The notes under the pieces were generated by a model. It worked only from the letters and a program-made list of their open reading frames with translations, searched no databases and had not been told where the DNA came from. Shown in pieces: positions 10,291-22,328 of a stretch of 64,000 bases of DNA (position 1 is its first letter; each line of letters opens with the position of its first letter). The DNA is from Symsagittifera roscoffensis (Eukaryota > Xenacoelomorpha > Acoela > Convolutidae), in assembly GCF_963678635.1 (NCBI RefSeq), contig NC_087066.1, positions 57,368,312 through 57,432,311 of the forward strand, read 5' to 3'. The position numbers and the translations under genes are program-made.

Positions 10291-13200
10291 AAGGAGACCC
10301 CGCGTATGTTAAGGGAAAGCCGTCAATGTTCCATCTCGAATGACTAAAGCGAATACAATCTTTTCAAAAGATTGTGAGATAACTAACTCTGCTAAGCTTC
10401 TTGATTTATAAATGCCTTCAGTTAAGATTTCGTGCCCTTTTTTATAGCGTTCACATCGTTAAGAAACACCGTTAGGGGTCGAAACTATTATATCATTGTT
10501 ATTAGTGATAATGTAGCTGCAGTGAAAAAATCCAATATTTTTGCTGTTTGAAAAGAACGTCTTTGATTTATTTTTTGCGGTTTTTGATAGGTCATAGAAA
10601 AAAAATGGATAGAAATTAGAATCACTGTTGCAATTTTGAGAATCAAATAACTCGATAAAAACATAAATTTGAAGAAAAAAAAACTAGTTTATAGTGATAC
10701 ACTCACGAAGAGAAAATACAAAAAGAAGAACATTTTTAATTTTTGCACAACAACCAGTTTTTTATCAGGCTGCCACTGTTTTATAATGGAACAATGAGAA
10801 ATGGACAAGACTTTGAATGCAAGAATCGGGTGCATAGGCTCGATCTCTGCTGCTGGAAGTTTTTAAAACTTTTATAATATAAGAAATTATATAAAAAATT
10901 ATATTCGTGTTATTATTTTATAATAATCAGGGTAGGTTTGAGGCAGATCAGCTGATCTCGTTACCTGTCTTTTCGAGGTTAAGTGCAGTAATTCCTATTG
11001 GGAATATTTGAGAAAATTACTTCAATAACTTTGATAAATTAATTTTTCTTCTTCTTCTTCAAATAGTCATTCAAAACTTTTATTGATTGAATTGCCTGCT
11101 TAAGCAAATTTAATTTTTTTGAACCAGCACCAGCTCAAGCTATCAAAACAACCTGCAGAACTTCGAAGTTTTTTTTGCCGGAGTGACCTAATCTGAAAAC
11201 TCAATTTTTTCGCAAGCAATTGAAGCTGTCGAAAAATAGAAAACGTTTGATAACCCTTTGTTTGAAAATTTTTCTCAGAAGCTTTGCTTGAATGATTTTT
11301 GGAAACCCGAGTTTTCGCGATGGGATCAGTCTCAAAAAGAGCTAAACTCAATTCAATTTCATCCTTACAAAGCTCTCGCAAAAATTCAACTTTTTTTGCC
11401 AGCCACGCCAAACCCAGAGCATGCTCTATAGCCGGCCTCACCCACCGTGCTACATCCACGCTTTGTGACACTCACAACTCTATTTTTGACGAGAGTTACT
11501 CAAGTGTGAGTAGCTCCTAAAAATAACCGAACTAAATAATAACGCTTTTGCGATAAAAACTAATACAAGGTCATGACTAAAAACAAGATTAACAAAAATT
11601 TAGATATGTAAATAATACAATGCAGTATATAGATAACATGCAGCCCAAAGACGAGCAGCAAGGAACTTGACAACCCAATCACACTCCAACTACGGAATGG
11701 CAAGACACACCTGACATGCTACCTACAGTCACTACACTCAACGGATTTAAAGTACGACTTGGCATCGCAGCAAAGGAAACCCATTGCAACCGAACAATGG
11801 CCATCTCGATGTTCAAGTATACGTACAGATCCAAGTCACCAGGCACTGCATCCACAGTCAAATTACATGACATTCCCGAATGTGATTGGACCATTGCTAT
11901 TCTCTAAAATCAACCAGATCAACACTCATCACAACCGATCAGAAATCATAATACGATCTCCCGAAACTATCGTGATAACACCTCTTCTTCCAAACCAGAA
12001 AAAAGAATATGCTAGCAACCTCTAAAGAAAAACACCATCATCCATCCTTCACTACAATAGAACATTGAAAAACTAAAACTCTCTAAACCCCGGATGGGTG
12101 GAACCAGATCTAAATTAGTATTTATCATTGGTTATTATTATGGTTTTTTATCTCTATAAAATAATAAATACTAACCAATCATACTCCATCAAACTAACAA
12201 CCCACTTATTTGTAAGTGTTGAAACTACTTGTAGTTTCAACACTAGAACAATTTCAATTAAACTTAGAATACAGTTGTTCTCATTCTGGAACTAACTCGC
12301 GCAAAGCGTGGTACACTAGATTCATTGAGACTAGGAGACATAAGAGTAGGATTAAGATTGGTATTAGACTAAGAAGTTGCTCGAATCTATCCGGCCGAAA
12401 ATAAGATAGCGTGACGAGCAGACGGTGTACTTTATCTGAAATTACTCTATGAGTATAACCAATAGGATATAACTCAGCTTGATCAGCTTGATATGTGCGT
12501 TTAGACGTAGAAGTTTGACCAGAGTGTTTTCCATCAAATGTATCCGATGTGCTCAAAGTATCACGTGTCGCTTTTGCTTCGAGAATTTTACTCTTTTTGC
12601 TTTTTGGCTTCCCATTTCAAGTTTTCCATTTTATTATTGCTTTAGATTCTCATGGTAAAGTTGTGTGATTTTACTATTTAAAATACCATGAACAAATCTG
12701 TTCAAAAAATGTTAATTTGTTCACGATGCAAAAAAATAATTTTCTTATTACACCGCAAAAAATATATATATTTTTGAATTTAAATTCCAATGTAGCAAGG
12801 GGGTAGAAAAGAACAAAAAAAGCTCGATTAAGTGAGCTCTGCCCTATGCTTTTCTCTATTTTATCGTAGTTTTGCTGATTGCGTCGGGTTTATTCATGTC
12901 CTGTTGATCGTGGGATCATTTGATGAAGGAAAAAGCGCCTTGGTACGTAACCGGAAAAAATTTGTCCCATATGGGACGCTATTATCGGAATAAGTAATAT
13001 TTTATGACATATACACAGTCTTGCATGTAAGTATTAAAGTCCTACTTGAGCCTTAAAAAATACTCAGTATCGTATTTTAGTTTAGATATCCTGAGATTAA
13101 TTGACTTCAAACAGGTTCCAAAGCAAGTGAAAATTTTTTTGGCTTTTTTGAAAATACACCCTCCTTTTATTGGTTTTTGTTCACAATTAATTAACTCAAT

Positions 13201-13668
13201 AGCACGACCAAACCCACCTTTTAACGGGACCTTTTCCATTCAGGTTCAGTCACACAAGATATTTTGTCAGCTTCCGTTCGCAATTTGAAAGAAAATGAGA
13301 GCAAACAAACCACTGATAATTATAAATCAAGGGCTTTGAAAACTACTAAAGTACTTGACTTCAAAAATAGATTGGTCATAAAAGGAGTTCATGTAGGATT
13401 TTCACCCGTACCTAATGAATGCTTCATTTCAGATCTGAAGCTTCAACCCTGAAATGGGCTGTGAAATAATAGAATAACGCTTGGATGCTGTTATTTCAGA
13501 CTGAATTTCAGATCTGACATTCCATTTTTCAGGTAGTCCAATTTGCAAATTTTACTCCCCCTCCCTTTCAATCAAAACATGAGACAAAAAGTCGTTAAAT
13601 TTTGTATTTTTCCTGGTTTTGTGGTTTTTTTGTCAGGTGTTTTAATCTACAGTATTTATTTATCAAAG
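10291..13668. other. Unassigned region
   Basis: No recognisable gene. 11100-11471 (-) holds a 123-codon open frame with no recognisable domain. 11640-12560 has a different, A- and C-rich composition with open frames on both strands and could be a decayed retroelement. A perfect palindrome lies at 12215-12244. Confidence 0.4.
12215..12244. repeat. Perfect short inverted repeat (hairpin)
   Basis: Arms agtgttgaaacta and tagtttcaacact with a cttg loop. On the minus strand it reads TGTTGAAACTAC, which resembles an LTR start, but no matching second LTR was found. Confidence 0.8.
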
Positions 13669-13942
13669 TTAATCTAACCTTTTGTAGAATTCATTTCTAG
13701 CTTGTAGTTTTTTCAAGTACTGGTCTTGTCGTTTCACGTAACTCAACTTTTTGTCCTCTTGCTGCTTGCGACTCTTGGATCCACTCGCCGATGACGAGGA
13801 GAGACCCATTTGAGCCGAGAAGATGCCGAGTGGGTCGAATGACCCGAGTGATGACTTGTCGTCTTTCTCCGCCTTTTTCGCCTGCGACTCTTCGATAATG
13901 AGGGCGGTGGTGACTGAGTAGCGTCTGAATTTCCTCTTTTCC
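13669..13942 (-). CDS. Coding-looking exon, protein not recognised
   Basis: On the minus strand an acceptor (tttcag, plus 13943-13948) is followed by an open frame of 90 codons to a TAA at 13669-13671. A donor-like AAAAG|gttag just before the stop is an alternative end. The predicted peptide starts EKRKFRRYSVTTALIIEESQ. It continues through a lysine- and serine-rich linker with DPLGIFSAQMGL and ends in the charged, helix-like LSYVKRQDQYLKKLQARNEF. The stretch is clearly richer in G and C than its surroundings, like the exons of METAP2 and ATG2, and codons look natural in this frame. I do not recognise the family and no partner exon was found. It could be the last exon of a gene whose other exons are short or outside the window, or a retained pseudogene fragment. 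Confidence 0.5.
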
Positions 13943-16919
13943 CTGAAACAAATTGAAAAAAAATATGTAAATTGTCTATCAGACTTTCAAATATGTCAAG
14001 CTTTGTCAATAAAGTATTATTGCGATCATCCATTTAGTTTAAAACGACTTGAATCACAAGTATAGGCGTCTAAGAGCCTGGTGAAAAGAAAAATAAATCC
14101 TGATTTTTTTTACTGAAACGAGATATTTATTTTTCATTGCAACTTTCTGAATGAAGCGTAGTGGATGCGACGACCGCAAGGTGTGGGCGTAGTGAGTGGT
14201 GGAGAGTTGTGAATGGAGAGGAGAGACTAGTTAGTTTTCAGCGGCTTCTTGGGACTAAATATTTGCTTTGCTGTTTTTCTATTCCTTTTTTGAAGAAAAC
14301 TGCTGTTGATTCTGCCTAAGTTCTGAGCATTAATAAAAATTCTCTCATTACATCACGGACAAAAATGACGCTATTTGAAAAAAAAACAGTTTGCATAGAT
14401 ATTAATGTGGTCGCAACATTCTGCACAGCAACCAAACATCATTTTTTCCGAATTACAATGTATTTTTGAGGGGGCCTAGGAAATTAGACGATAATCAAAT
14501 TCAACGGATCCTACAAAAAAAAAGAAATTGAGCGAAATGCGAATTGTTTTTTACAGATCTGGCATTTTAGATGTCACTGCTATCAAAAGGAAAGGGCCAA
14601 CAATGTTTTTTTTAAGAGTCAAGTTTCACAAATGCAAAAAGAACATAAAATGACAAAACCTATCAAAACAATTAGTTTAAATGAACATAAAGTGTCAAAT
14701 CCGAACATTAAAGGAGAGTTTTGAATTGAATAAATTATGAATGATTGACATGTAAAGTTTTTAGTCACCGAAATTTAACTGTTTTCTGCAAATAATTTTA
14801 CTTTTCTCACGCAATTTGTCTGCAAACAATTTTGATCTCTCTCACTTTCGTCTATTTTCTCACAATTGCAGTTTTGCAAAATCGTGTATTTTCCTTTTAA
14901 GTGCATCCGTCTAATTTGCTTGTCGTCTAATGTCTCAGCCCCAATTTTGAGGACAAGCCATGGTTTTTTTAAATTCTTCTCATGAGTTGTTAGGTTTTGT
15001 TTCAACTTTTTACGCTAGCAATTAGCAAGCAATATCTAACAGGGTTATAGCCTTTTTTCTGGTTAACAACTATTTAAACAAAACCACTGAATCATTTGCG
15101 CATTTTACTTTATTAATGTATCACTTCCGTGGTATTGTTTTGGCTCGTTTGCCATAGAGATAATTTTCAAACTGTGGACGACAAAAGTTCAAAAAAATTC
15201 CCTGTGAAAAAAAGTGTTTGTCTGATTCTTGTTTTTCTGCTATTTTGGTCGTCTTAATTTTCAGGAAACAGCTTGTAATTATCATTGGAACTTTTTCATT
15301 CTGGTAGTCTGGTCAGTGTGCTAGTAATTGTGTTCCAAGAAGTTTGGCTGATTGTTTGATATTTAATTGTGAAACTTTTTCAGTTCAGATTTTTGGCAAT
15401 TTATTTTCATATTTTACTCTATCGTTTGCTTTCTTCTCTGTTCCGGAGAGTTCAATACTTGGCACCGTTTCTTAAATTTTTTGAAATCATGATTCTTTGT
15501 AATTTGAAAAATTTAAGAAGGCTAGTGTTTTTGTTTAATTTTTTAAAAATTTTGTTTTGCATATGTTTCATTCGCCCGGTTTGAGTTTCAATCGCCCAGT
15601 TTGAGTTTTGTGAATCATAAATGTAATAAAATGGCTAGATCTTCCTTGTTCTTGTAATCTTATGAGGTCCTTTTCAATAATTTTTTGATGTTTTCAGAGT
15701 CACTTTTTTACGCTGTGTGCATATAGTTTTATATCGCAAATGGCGCAAGGTTTCGCTTTGCTTTTGTGTAAGAAATATACCTGTTGGTAAATTAAAACTG
15801 TCGGCCAATTTTTGTGTCGATTAGTTTTGGCAATCGAAGCAAAAAAAAAACAGTATTTTCTAAGTTAATATGTCTGAATTAAAGTTTTTGGTTGGATTAT
15901 TCATGTGAGACAAAAGGGCATGTGCTGGAAGCTTATCCTCGATAATTACAGGCGCTTCTTTCTTAGTATAAATTTCGTCAAAGTGATTATTTTAACAATA
16001 AGTAGCGCATTTTCTACAGGAACTCAATTATGATTGTATTAGATTGATAAAGTTACAAAGAATATTTCACTGATTTGGAAACAAATGCTATAATCAGACG
16101 TTTGTGAATTTGGGCAAATCAACATCCGTAGCCTTAAATAGACCAAATTAAATTATTTTGTCAATGAAACAGCGTATTTTCTACAGGAACTGAATGATAA
16201 TTGCATTAGATAAATTGACTAAGTTACAAAAAAATATATTTCAGTTATATGGAGAAAAAAATGCTATAATTAGACGTTTGTTGAATTGGGATAATCAACA
16301 TCCGTAGCCACAAATAGACCAAATTAAGATCAAGCTTCCCCTTTTTATTTTGGACCGAAGTTGTTCAGTAGGTTCCGCTGATTGCACGATTAACTTAAAC
16401 TATTCCGATTAGCTTGAAATTTCAAGTTTAATACACAATAACATCCGCCCCACGACTCAAGTTATAAACGGCGTGGAGGGCTGTTGTATTCGACATGAAA
16501 TCTGATTAGTATGGCAGCAGTGGTTTGTTTTTTGATGGTTTTGCTTCGCTTAGTAGCCTCTGCCATTGCCTAAAAAAACATAACTTTAATTTTTTATAAA
16601 ATAAGTTTTGGACCCAAAATAGTAATCCATGTTTAATCCGGCAGACGAAACTTAGGCCACGAAAGAATTTTCTTAAACTTAGCTTAAGTAACAATTCCAT
16701 TGATAACTTTGGCGCACAAACATTTATACAAGCAAATATTGATGCCAAAGCCAGATACTCGAGATAAAGTTTATCAGAAATCAGTGCGCTATTTTTTAAC
16801 TAAGAGGCCATTTAAATAAAAGTTTGACTCTTTTACTAGCCTTTCAGAACTTCAAACAAAGCTATTTCAAAGTAGTTTTTGTTTATGTACGGAATAATAG
16901 TGTTTCATATCTGTTTAAA
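13943..16919. other. Intergenic, AT-rich
   Basis: No recognisable gene. It contains a 176-bp tandem duplication (separate entry). The segment 14400-14450 shares a short motif with 33490-33530 and 47100-47140, so it is partly dispersed repeat. Confidence 0.5.
15976..16327. repeat. Diverged 176-bp tandem duplication
   Basis: Units at about 15976-16151 and 16152-16327 share cattttctacaggaact-like and caacatccgtagcc segments and both end in gaccaaattaa. The offset is 176. Substitutions and small indels show it is older than the 111-bp duplication. Confidence 0.8.
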
Positions 16920-17137
16920 ATGGCATTAGAATCAATGACCGTTTTACTTTTGTTCTCATTGTACCTTTCTTTCCCCGTCCTTACGACAAGTCTGAATGTG
17001 TTGATTTTTTTGCCTTGTCATGGGGGTCAGTTTGGGACTATGTCGACGTTAATTGAACCCATTTGCAGTTACAGACACAACTGCACAATATTCGAAGACT
17101 CAGATGCATGCGAAGCGAAAACAGCCTCTTTTTACAT
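16920..17137 (+). CDS. UGT exon 1: signal peptide and N-terminal strand
   Basis: The ATG at 16920 is chosen over the one at 16824 because it opens directly into a signal peptide (MALESMTVLLLFSLYLSF) followed by LNVLIFLPCHGGQFG. That is the usual first strand and histidine-containing loop of animal UGTs. The exon goes on with YRHNCTIFEDS, like the RGHNVT segment of the family. It ends at ACAT|gtaaca in phase 2, matching the exon 2 acceptor phase. Confidence 0.7.
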
Positions 17138-17203
17138 GTAACATAAACCTGAGCGGCTGACATTAATATTATAGTAAGCTCTCATGCAGCCCAGTGTTTT
17201 GAT

Positions 17204-17551
17204 CAGGGGCGGGCGGATCTAGGATTTTATTCGAGGGGCGAGGGAGGGCGGATTTTCAAAAACATTTTCGAAAATTTTGTCGACCTTTTATTTAGATCGA
17301 CCGAATTGATTTTTCGAGCTCTCTTTAAGCACGTTTTAGTCCCTGTTTTGGCCAATGTTTGACCAAAAAATCGCGTTTTTTCGACGCGCACTCCCCCCTC
17401 AAAATTAGTATATATTGGCGCCTAAGGCGCTTTTAGAAAAATTTTATGGTCGGTCGGCCAAAAATGGATTTCATAAAAAGTACCAAAGGGGGGTCGAATC
17501 CCTGAGAAGAGGCGTCCGCATACCCCCCCGCCCCCCCTAAATCCGCCCCTG
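17204..17551. mobile_element. hAT-type MITE, complete with 8-bp target duplication
   Basis: 348 bp with inverted ends: caggggcgg...ggatctagg on the left and ctaaatccgcccctg on the right. It is flanked by the exact 8-bp duplication gttttgat at 17196-17203 and 17552-17559. An 8-bp duplication and CAGGGGCGG-type ends fit non-autonomous hAT elements. There is no coding capacity. It sits in UGT intron 1. Confidence 0.9.
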
Positions 17552-17580
17552 GTTTTGATCTTACAAAATCTTGCCAATGA

Positions 17581-17890
17581 TCATGCAAGATTTTACCAAG
17601 TTACCCTATAAAATCGTGCAAGTCCATGCAAGATCTTAACAAGTTAACCTATAAAATCGTGCAAGTTCATGCAAGATCTTAACAAGTTACCCTATAAAAT
17701 CGTGCAAGTTCATGCAAGATCTTAACAAGTTACCCTATAAAATCGTGCAAGTTCATGCAAGATCTTAACAAGTTACCCTATAAAATCGTGCAAGTTCATG
17801 CAAGATCTTCACAAGTTACCCTATAAAATCGTGCAAGTTCATGCAAGATCTTAACAAGTTAACCCTATAAAATTGTGCAAGATCTTGCAT
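17581..17890. repeat. 43-bp minisatellite, about seven units
   Basis: The phrase aaaatcgtgcaag recurs at 17610, 17653, 17696, 17739, 17782 and 17825, exactly 43 bases apart, and again in a variant near 17869. Inner units are nearly identical and the edge units diverge. It begins about 20 bp after the target duplication of the hAT MITE. Confidence 0.92.
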
Positions 17891-18355
17891 GATCGGTCAC
17901 GATTTCCAAGTTAATTGCCAGGATATAACCAAGTTACTTGGCAACAATAATATGATCTAGCCGGCAGAGTTTATTGTCAAAAGCGTAGGGCGTGCTGCGA
18001 GTCGATTTGAGAGGCGGGCTTCCGATTTAGCTGAATTATTTAAGTTTTTCTCCGGGCTTTTTAGATCGACGAATCTTATTTCCGAGTTTTGAAACTACTA
18101 TAGAAACGATATAGTCATTTAACCGCCCCTCTTACCAATTAGATTTATTGCACCAAACAAAGCCTGAGCTGGCCATAAGGAACTAGAAAAGAAAAATGCA
18201 TTGATAGCCTAAAGAGGCATTTTTTCTGCTGAATTATAGCCCAACATTGTTAGATAAAAGTTGGCCAATAGCTCAACAGAAATACAATATTTGGTAAGTC
18301 AAGCCGTCATAATTTGTGAACCGTTTGAGTAATTATGTTAGTCTGGTTATGTCAG

Positions 18356-18827
18356 CGATTCCAGCAAGGTCAAAGTTCACCGAATCAAAAAACATGTCGT
18401 AGGAAACGATCAATACGATGGAAAATTCCACTCTTTTTTCACATATTGCTCGAACATTGCGAGACACTATGAGTTTGCTTATACCGAGATTTCAAAAAAA
18501 TTCGAGGAGAGAGCGACTGAGTTTGACGTTTTCGTGACAGAGTTGAAATTTGCGTCAACTTTGATTGTTGCAGAAAACTTCAACATCCCCGCGATTGTCC
18601 AAAGTTCGGGAATGCCAGGGGGTGTAGAAAGTATCCAGGATAAGCTGCATTTTCAAATGTGGGAAGTTTTCTTGTATAAAATGTTCTTTACGCCATGTTG
18701 GCAATGGATCGATGGCAAAAGAGCCGAAAACAATTTGCCTGAGCTGGATTTTCAGGGTCGTTTCATCAAATCGGAATATATACCAGCAGGCAAGCGTGTT
18801 TACACAAAAAATTCTGAAAAATTATGA
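18356..18827 (+). CDS. UGT exon 2: acceptor-domain core
   Basis: The exon opens after gtcag at 18351-18355 (an acceptor at 18364 fits too) and stays open to a stop at 18825-18827. It encodes FDVFVTELKFASTLIVAE and NFNIPAIVQSSGMPGG, the typical UGT segment where the N-terminal domain ends a strand at IPAI. The 3' boundary is uncertain: an in-frame stop follows, and AAGC|gtgttt near 18800 is one weak donor. Confidence 0.7.
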
Positions 18828-18987
18828 TTTGCTATCCAGCTGCGATAGAAGGATATTATCGGGTTTTTTGGGTGTTTCAGGCGTTTTGGGGTGATATTAT
18901 TGTTGGGTTTTTTGGGTGTTTCAGGCGCAATTTCATAATTAAAGGCATTTTGAGACTAAATCTAAGTAATGATCTAAACACTAGTAC

Positions 18988-20031
18988 CCGGTTGGGTGAC
19001 CGCTCGACTAGCATAAAGCTCGACAAGCATAAAAGTGTGAAATCATGAAAATATATCGACTAGCATTATTTTGATAGCTATTTTTCTCAGAAATACAAAA
19101 CGACAAAAAAGAATCCTTTCAAAGTTAAACTTGTAAACGTGTATTTTTGAGATATAGAAACATTAGAAACTTACTTATATCAACAAGCAAATGAAATTCC
19201 TCGTACCATAAATTGTGATCAGTCAAACCCGACCCATAGGGGCAGATTTAGAGAGGGGGCTGGGTTGAGGAGCGTACACTCACAAACACCCCCCCCCTCC
19301 CTAGCCCTCAAGGATTCGACCCCCCTGCCGACCCAAAGAGCCCCCCTTTGGTAGTAATTTAGGGAATTCTTTTTTTAAAAAATTCTTTTTTAAGAAAATT
19401 CTTTTTAACGCCTTTTTTCGCCTGTTTTTTTTTCGAAAAACCGTCTCTTCCCTTGAGAAAATGATAGATCAGCCTCTGCCCCGATTTGTAATGGCTTGAA
19501 CCGTACACTTCTTCAAATGGCTTGAATCGTTTCGCATTTGTTTATCCGTTAAATTATTTCATTAGGGATTGCAATTCGTTCAACCCCTCCCTGCAATTAC
19601 TAAACTACTATTCACCCCAACCCCCAAACCCCCTGAGATTACAAGTCACAACAAAGACCCAGCACCCCCCCCCCCCTACTCCGCGTAAACACACCCCCTC
19701 AAACGCCCCACAGCGGGGGTGGATTTAAACGAGGAGTTGTAAGTGGGGGTGTGAACGGTGGGGAGTGTGAACGTGGGGGAGGCGGTTTGATCGTGTGTGG
19801 GGAGGGGGGGGGGGGGGGGGGGGTGAATGAGGGGGTGTAAGATTAGTCGATTATTCTTCATAAAACTCCAGTGCGGTAATGAGTTGGATCCTATGTTTAA
19901 CGATGATAATTAACAAGATCCAAGGATTTTAATTCTGACAATATTTGAATTTTGACAGTTTTTCGATTTTTATGCCAGTCGATACGATTTTCATTTAAAA
20001 AAAATTTATGCTAGTCGATACACCGCCACTG
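18988..20031. mobile_element. DNA element with inverted subterminal repeats
   Basis: The left part carries tcgactagcataaa at 19004, a variant at 19019 and another near 19055. The right part carries the inverse tttatgctagtcgata at 20005 and tttatgccagtcgata at 19968. Outer ends also match in inverse form (gaccgctcgac and cgatacaccgcc). Similar motifs in the same arrangement recur at 34820-35230. The limits are approximate and no target duplication was identified. It contains a degenerate MITE and C- and G-rich tracts. Confidence 0.6.
19236..19485. mobile_element. Degenerate hAT-type MITE
   Basis: Ends ggggcagatttagag and ctctgcccc resemble the CAGGGGCGG family. The interior with gattcgacccccc and gacccaaagagccccccttt matches the copy at 60086-60473. 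No clear target duplication. Confidence 0.55.
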
Positions 20032-20850
20032 GTTGCTGTAATAAGTGTAAATTCTCAGAGAAACCGCGAAAATTTCAATTTAGGCAAATAAATTTGAGGC
20101 ATCAACATCAACATTGGAGTTGACCGATTGCAAAATAAGCAAAAAAATCAAAGTCCAAATAGTGTCAGCTCTAAAACGCATTGTAAAAAATTATTGCTAA
20201 AGGGTACCGATTTTGAAATGCAAGATGCACGATTTGAAATGCAAGATGCAGGAATTGTTCAGCAAAAGTTGCCCTCAAATCAGTTTTCGCTAATTTGAAC
20301 TTCGGTTTTGTGCAGAAAACTTTCAGCAAATAGGAACGACTAATGATTCTATTATTTGGAAGTTTTCCATCATTCGGTCCCTCCATCATGAGAATAACTC
20401 CACCACGTTTTTGCATAATTGAGGTAATTAAGCTATATCATATATTTCATACAAAAAGCTTAAGTTGAGTTACCTTATTTATTCAATCCTTTTGAACGTT
20501 TTACATTTCCGATTTTTTTTTCAATTTTAATTGAAATGATTAAAATTTCTAATATGGTTGACAGGTTGCGCAAACTCCAACCTGAAACTGACGGTTCAAT
20601 TGAATTCCGAAAGAAACAACGTTGTTGAACGGAATATTTAGAAGTGTTTTCTGAAAATTAAATATATTTTTTGCTTTTTATTGATTGTTTTATTTTAGAA
20701 TTCGGTAAAAAAAATGGTATGCAAATACATTTTTAAGAACTAGGTTTCCGATGGTTTAATCTTCAAAAATATTTGGCTAAGTGTTTTTTGAAGGTTCGTG
20801 TACCTTAATCTTAAATAAATTGATAGGTAAATTTAAAAGATACTAATGGG

Positions 20851-21199
20851 CAGTAGCGGATTAAAGGGGGCGATGGAGAGGGGAAAGTTTTTTTCTTCAA
20901 GGATTCGACTTTATCGCCAGCCAAAGAATCGACCCTTTGGTACTACTATGCGACCTCCATTTTTGACTGACTGGATTTAAAGTTTACCAAATTTAATAAT
21001 TAGGTAAGTTTTGTAAAGGTATATACTAATTTTCAGTGGCGAGCGAGCCAAAAAAAATCAAAAAGGCCTAGTGAAGAAATTTTGGTTGAAATAGGGTCTC
21101 TATAGTGATTTGGGAGATCTCGGAAATCTATTCGACGACAAAATTTGTGAATTTTTTTTGAAAATACTCCCCGTTTAGAAAATCCTAGATGCGCCCCTG
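20851..21199. mobile_element. hAT-type MITE, older copy
   Basis: 349 bp starting cagtagcggattaaaggggg and ending ctagatgcgcccctg. Flanks ctaatggg (20843-20850) and cttatggg (21200-21207) match at 7 of 8 bases. It has the same length class as 17204-17551 but more diverged ends. Confidence 0.75.
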
Positions 21200-21459
21200 C
21201 TTATGGGTCGTTTTACAGTTATAGTTAAAGTGAAGTTAAAGCAGTGGAAACTTATTCCAACTATCAGGTATTTCAGTTTTATTAAGAAGATTTAACATGA
21301 TTTTTTTTGCATTGGTTATACCCAAAAAATTTGAAAAAAAACTTTCGAAAACCTGTAAGAAAAACTGGCAACTGCTGAGACGCGCAAATGCATACTGATA
21401 ACTGTCAAGCTCATTTTTACAAAAAAAATCAAATAAAGCTCTGGTTCATAGTAGGATCT

Positions 21460-21705
21460 TGTGTTATTGCTATGCTACGAGTAAGTAAGAGCAAAAGAGA
21501 ATAATTTAAAACCTTTAATTCTGTCTTGTTGAATTGCTTAGTTTTGTTAGAGATTACGTTCATGTGTCTTCTATGATCGCAACTGTCCAAATACTTGTTA
21601 CGTTTGGCCTGCATGGATGGCCATGAATAATACTAACAATACATAACAGAATATTAAAATACTTTATCCAAGGTTACTGTGGCAACAGTACTACACGGTA
21701 CCACA
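21460..21705 (-). repeat. 3' LTR of the Ty3 element
   Basis: 246 bp, TG...CA bounded, preceded in element orientation by a short purine tract AGGGGAA (plus 21706-21712), which suits second-strand priming. Confidence 0.95.
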
Positions 21706-21962
21706 TTCCCCTGAGTACAACAAAATTTTATATAATACCTTATAAAATTTTATAAATAGTATATAAATCTCAGTTTACTAAATGGTTTTCATTTTAGCTT
21801 AGTTTTCCTTGCTTGTTTTCTTCATCACTTCCGCTTTGTTTCTTGCAGCGTTCCACGATCCCGACTCATCCAACGATGTAGCTCCGAATTTCCTTTTGAA
21901 CAAATGTCTCTCTAGTAAGTCAAACGTGTTGTTCTCCAATGTTGTTTCTTTGTTATTGATGT

Positions 21963-22328
21963 TCAACTTTGCCAGTAGGCCTCAAGTGCTGCCAAGCTTA
22001 GCTCTATTACATCGTCGTCACAACTAATCAAATTTACTGAGTGTGATACCGGGCTGCCGTATCTCTTTGGACCCTGGTTCTTTGTTTGTCGACTGCTTGG
22101 TCTGACTGTTGTTGTATCCTCGTCTTTGTCCAACTCGTCCGCAAATACTGCCGTGTTATTGTCAACTGATTCCGCTTGTTGATTCAGTAGTGTTTCTGCT
22201 TCGTTTTGTACCCCTCGGGTCAAAACCTGGTTTGTGATGTTCTCCCATTCTTTTGTTGTCATATTGTTATTCTGGAATGTGTCCAGAATTTCCTTTTCAC
22301 TAGTTTGCCGTGTAATCCTTTTACTCAC
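21963..22328 (-). CDS. Ty3 Pol C-terminal tail fragment
   Basis: 121 codons ending with SSRQTKNQGPKRYGSPVSHS, which resembles the basic RXSXR...RYG tail of many Ty3/gypsy Pol proteins. It is separated from integrase by about 730 bp whose frames are interrupted. The Met is probably internal to the original protein. Confidence 0.55.
   Translation of the reverse strand: MSKRITRQTSEKEILDTFQNNNMTTKEWENITNQVLTRGVQNEAETLLNQQAESVDNNTAVFADELDKDEDTTTVRPSSRQTKNQGPKRYGSPVSHSVNLISCDDDVIELSLAALEAYWQS

Noticed and set aside
11100-11471. 123-codon minus-strand open frame
   Set aside because: No domain or family pattern. An overlapping open frame exists on the plus strand, and no splice or codon evidence decides between them.
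11640-12560. Possible Ty1/copia-like or other LTR element
   Set aside because: Open frames on both strands and a TGTTGAAAC-type palindrome, but no second LTR, primer site or recognisable protein motif.
16506-16748. 80-codon minus-strand open frame
   Set aside because: Composition typical of chance frames in AT-rich DNA, no motif and no splice context.
21429-21614. Open frame inside the LTR, repeated at 28249-28440
   Set aside because: It appears in both LTR copies only because the LTRs are duplicates. It does not correspond to any retroelement protein.
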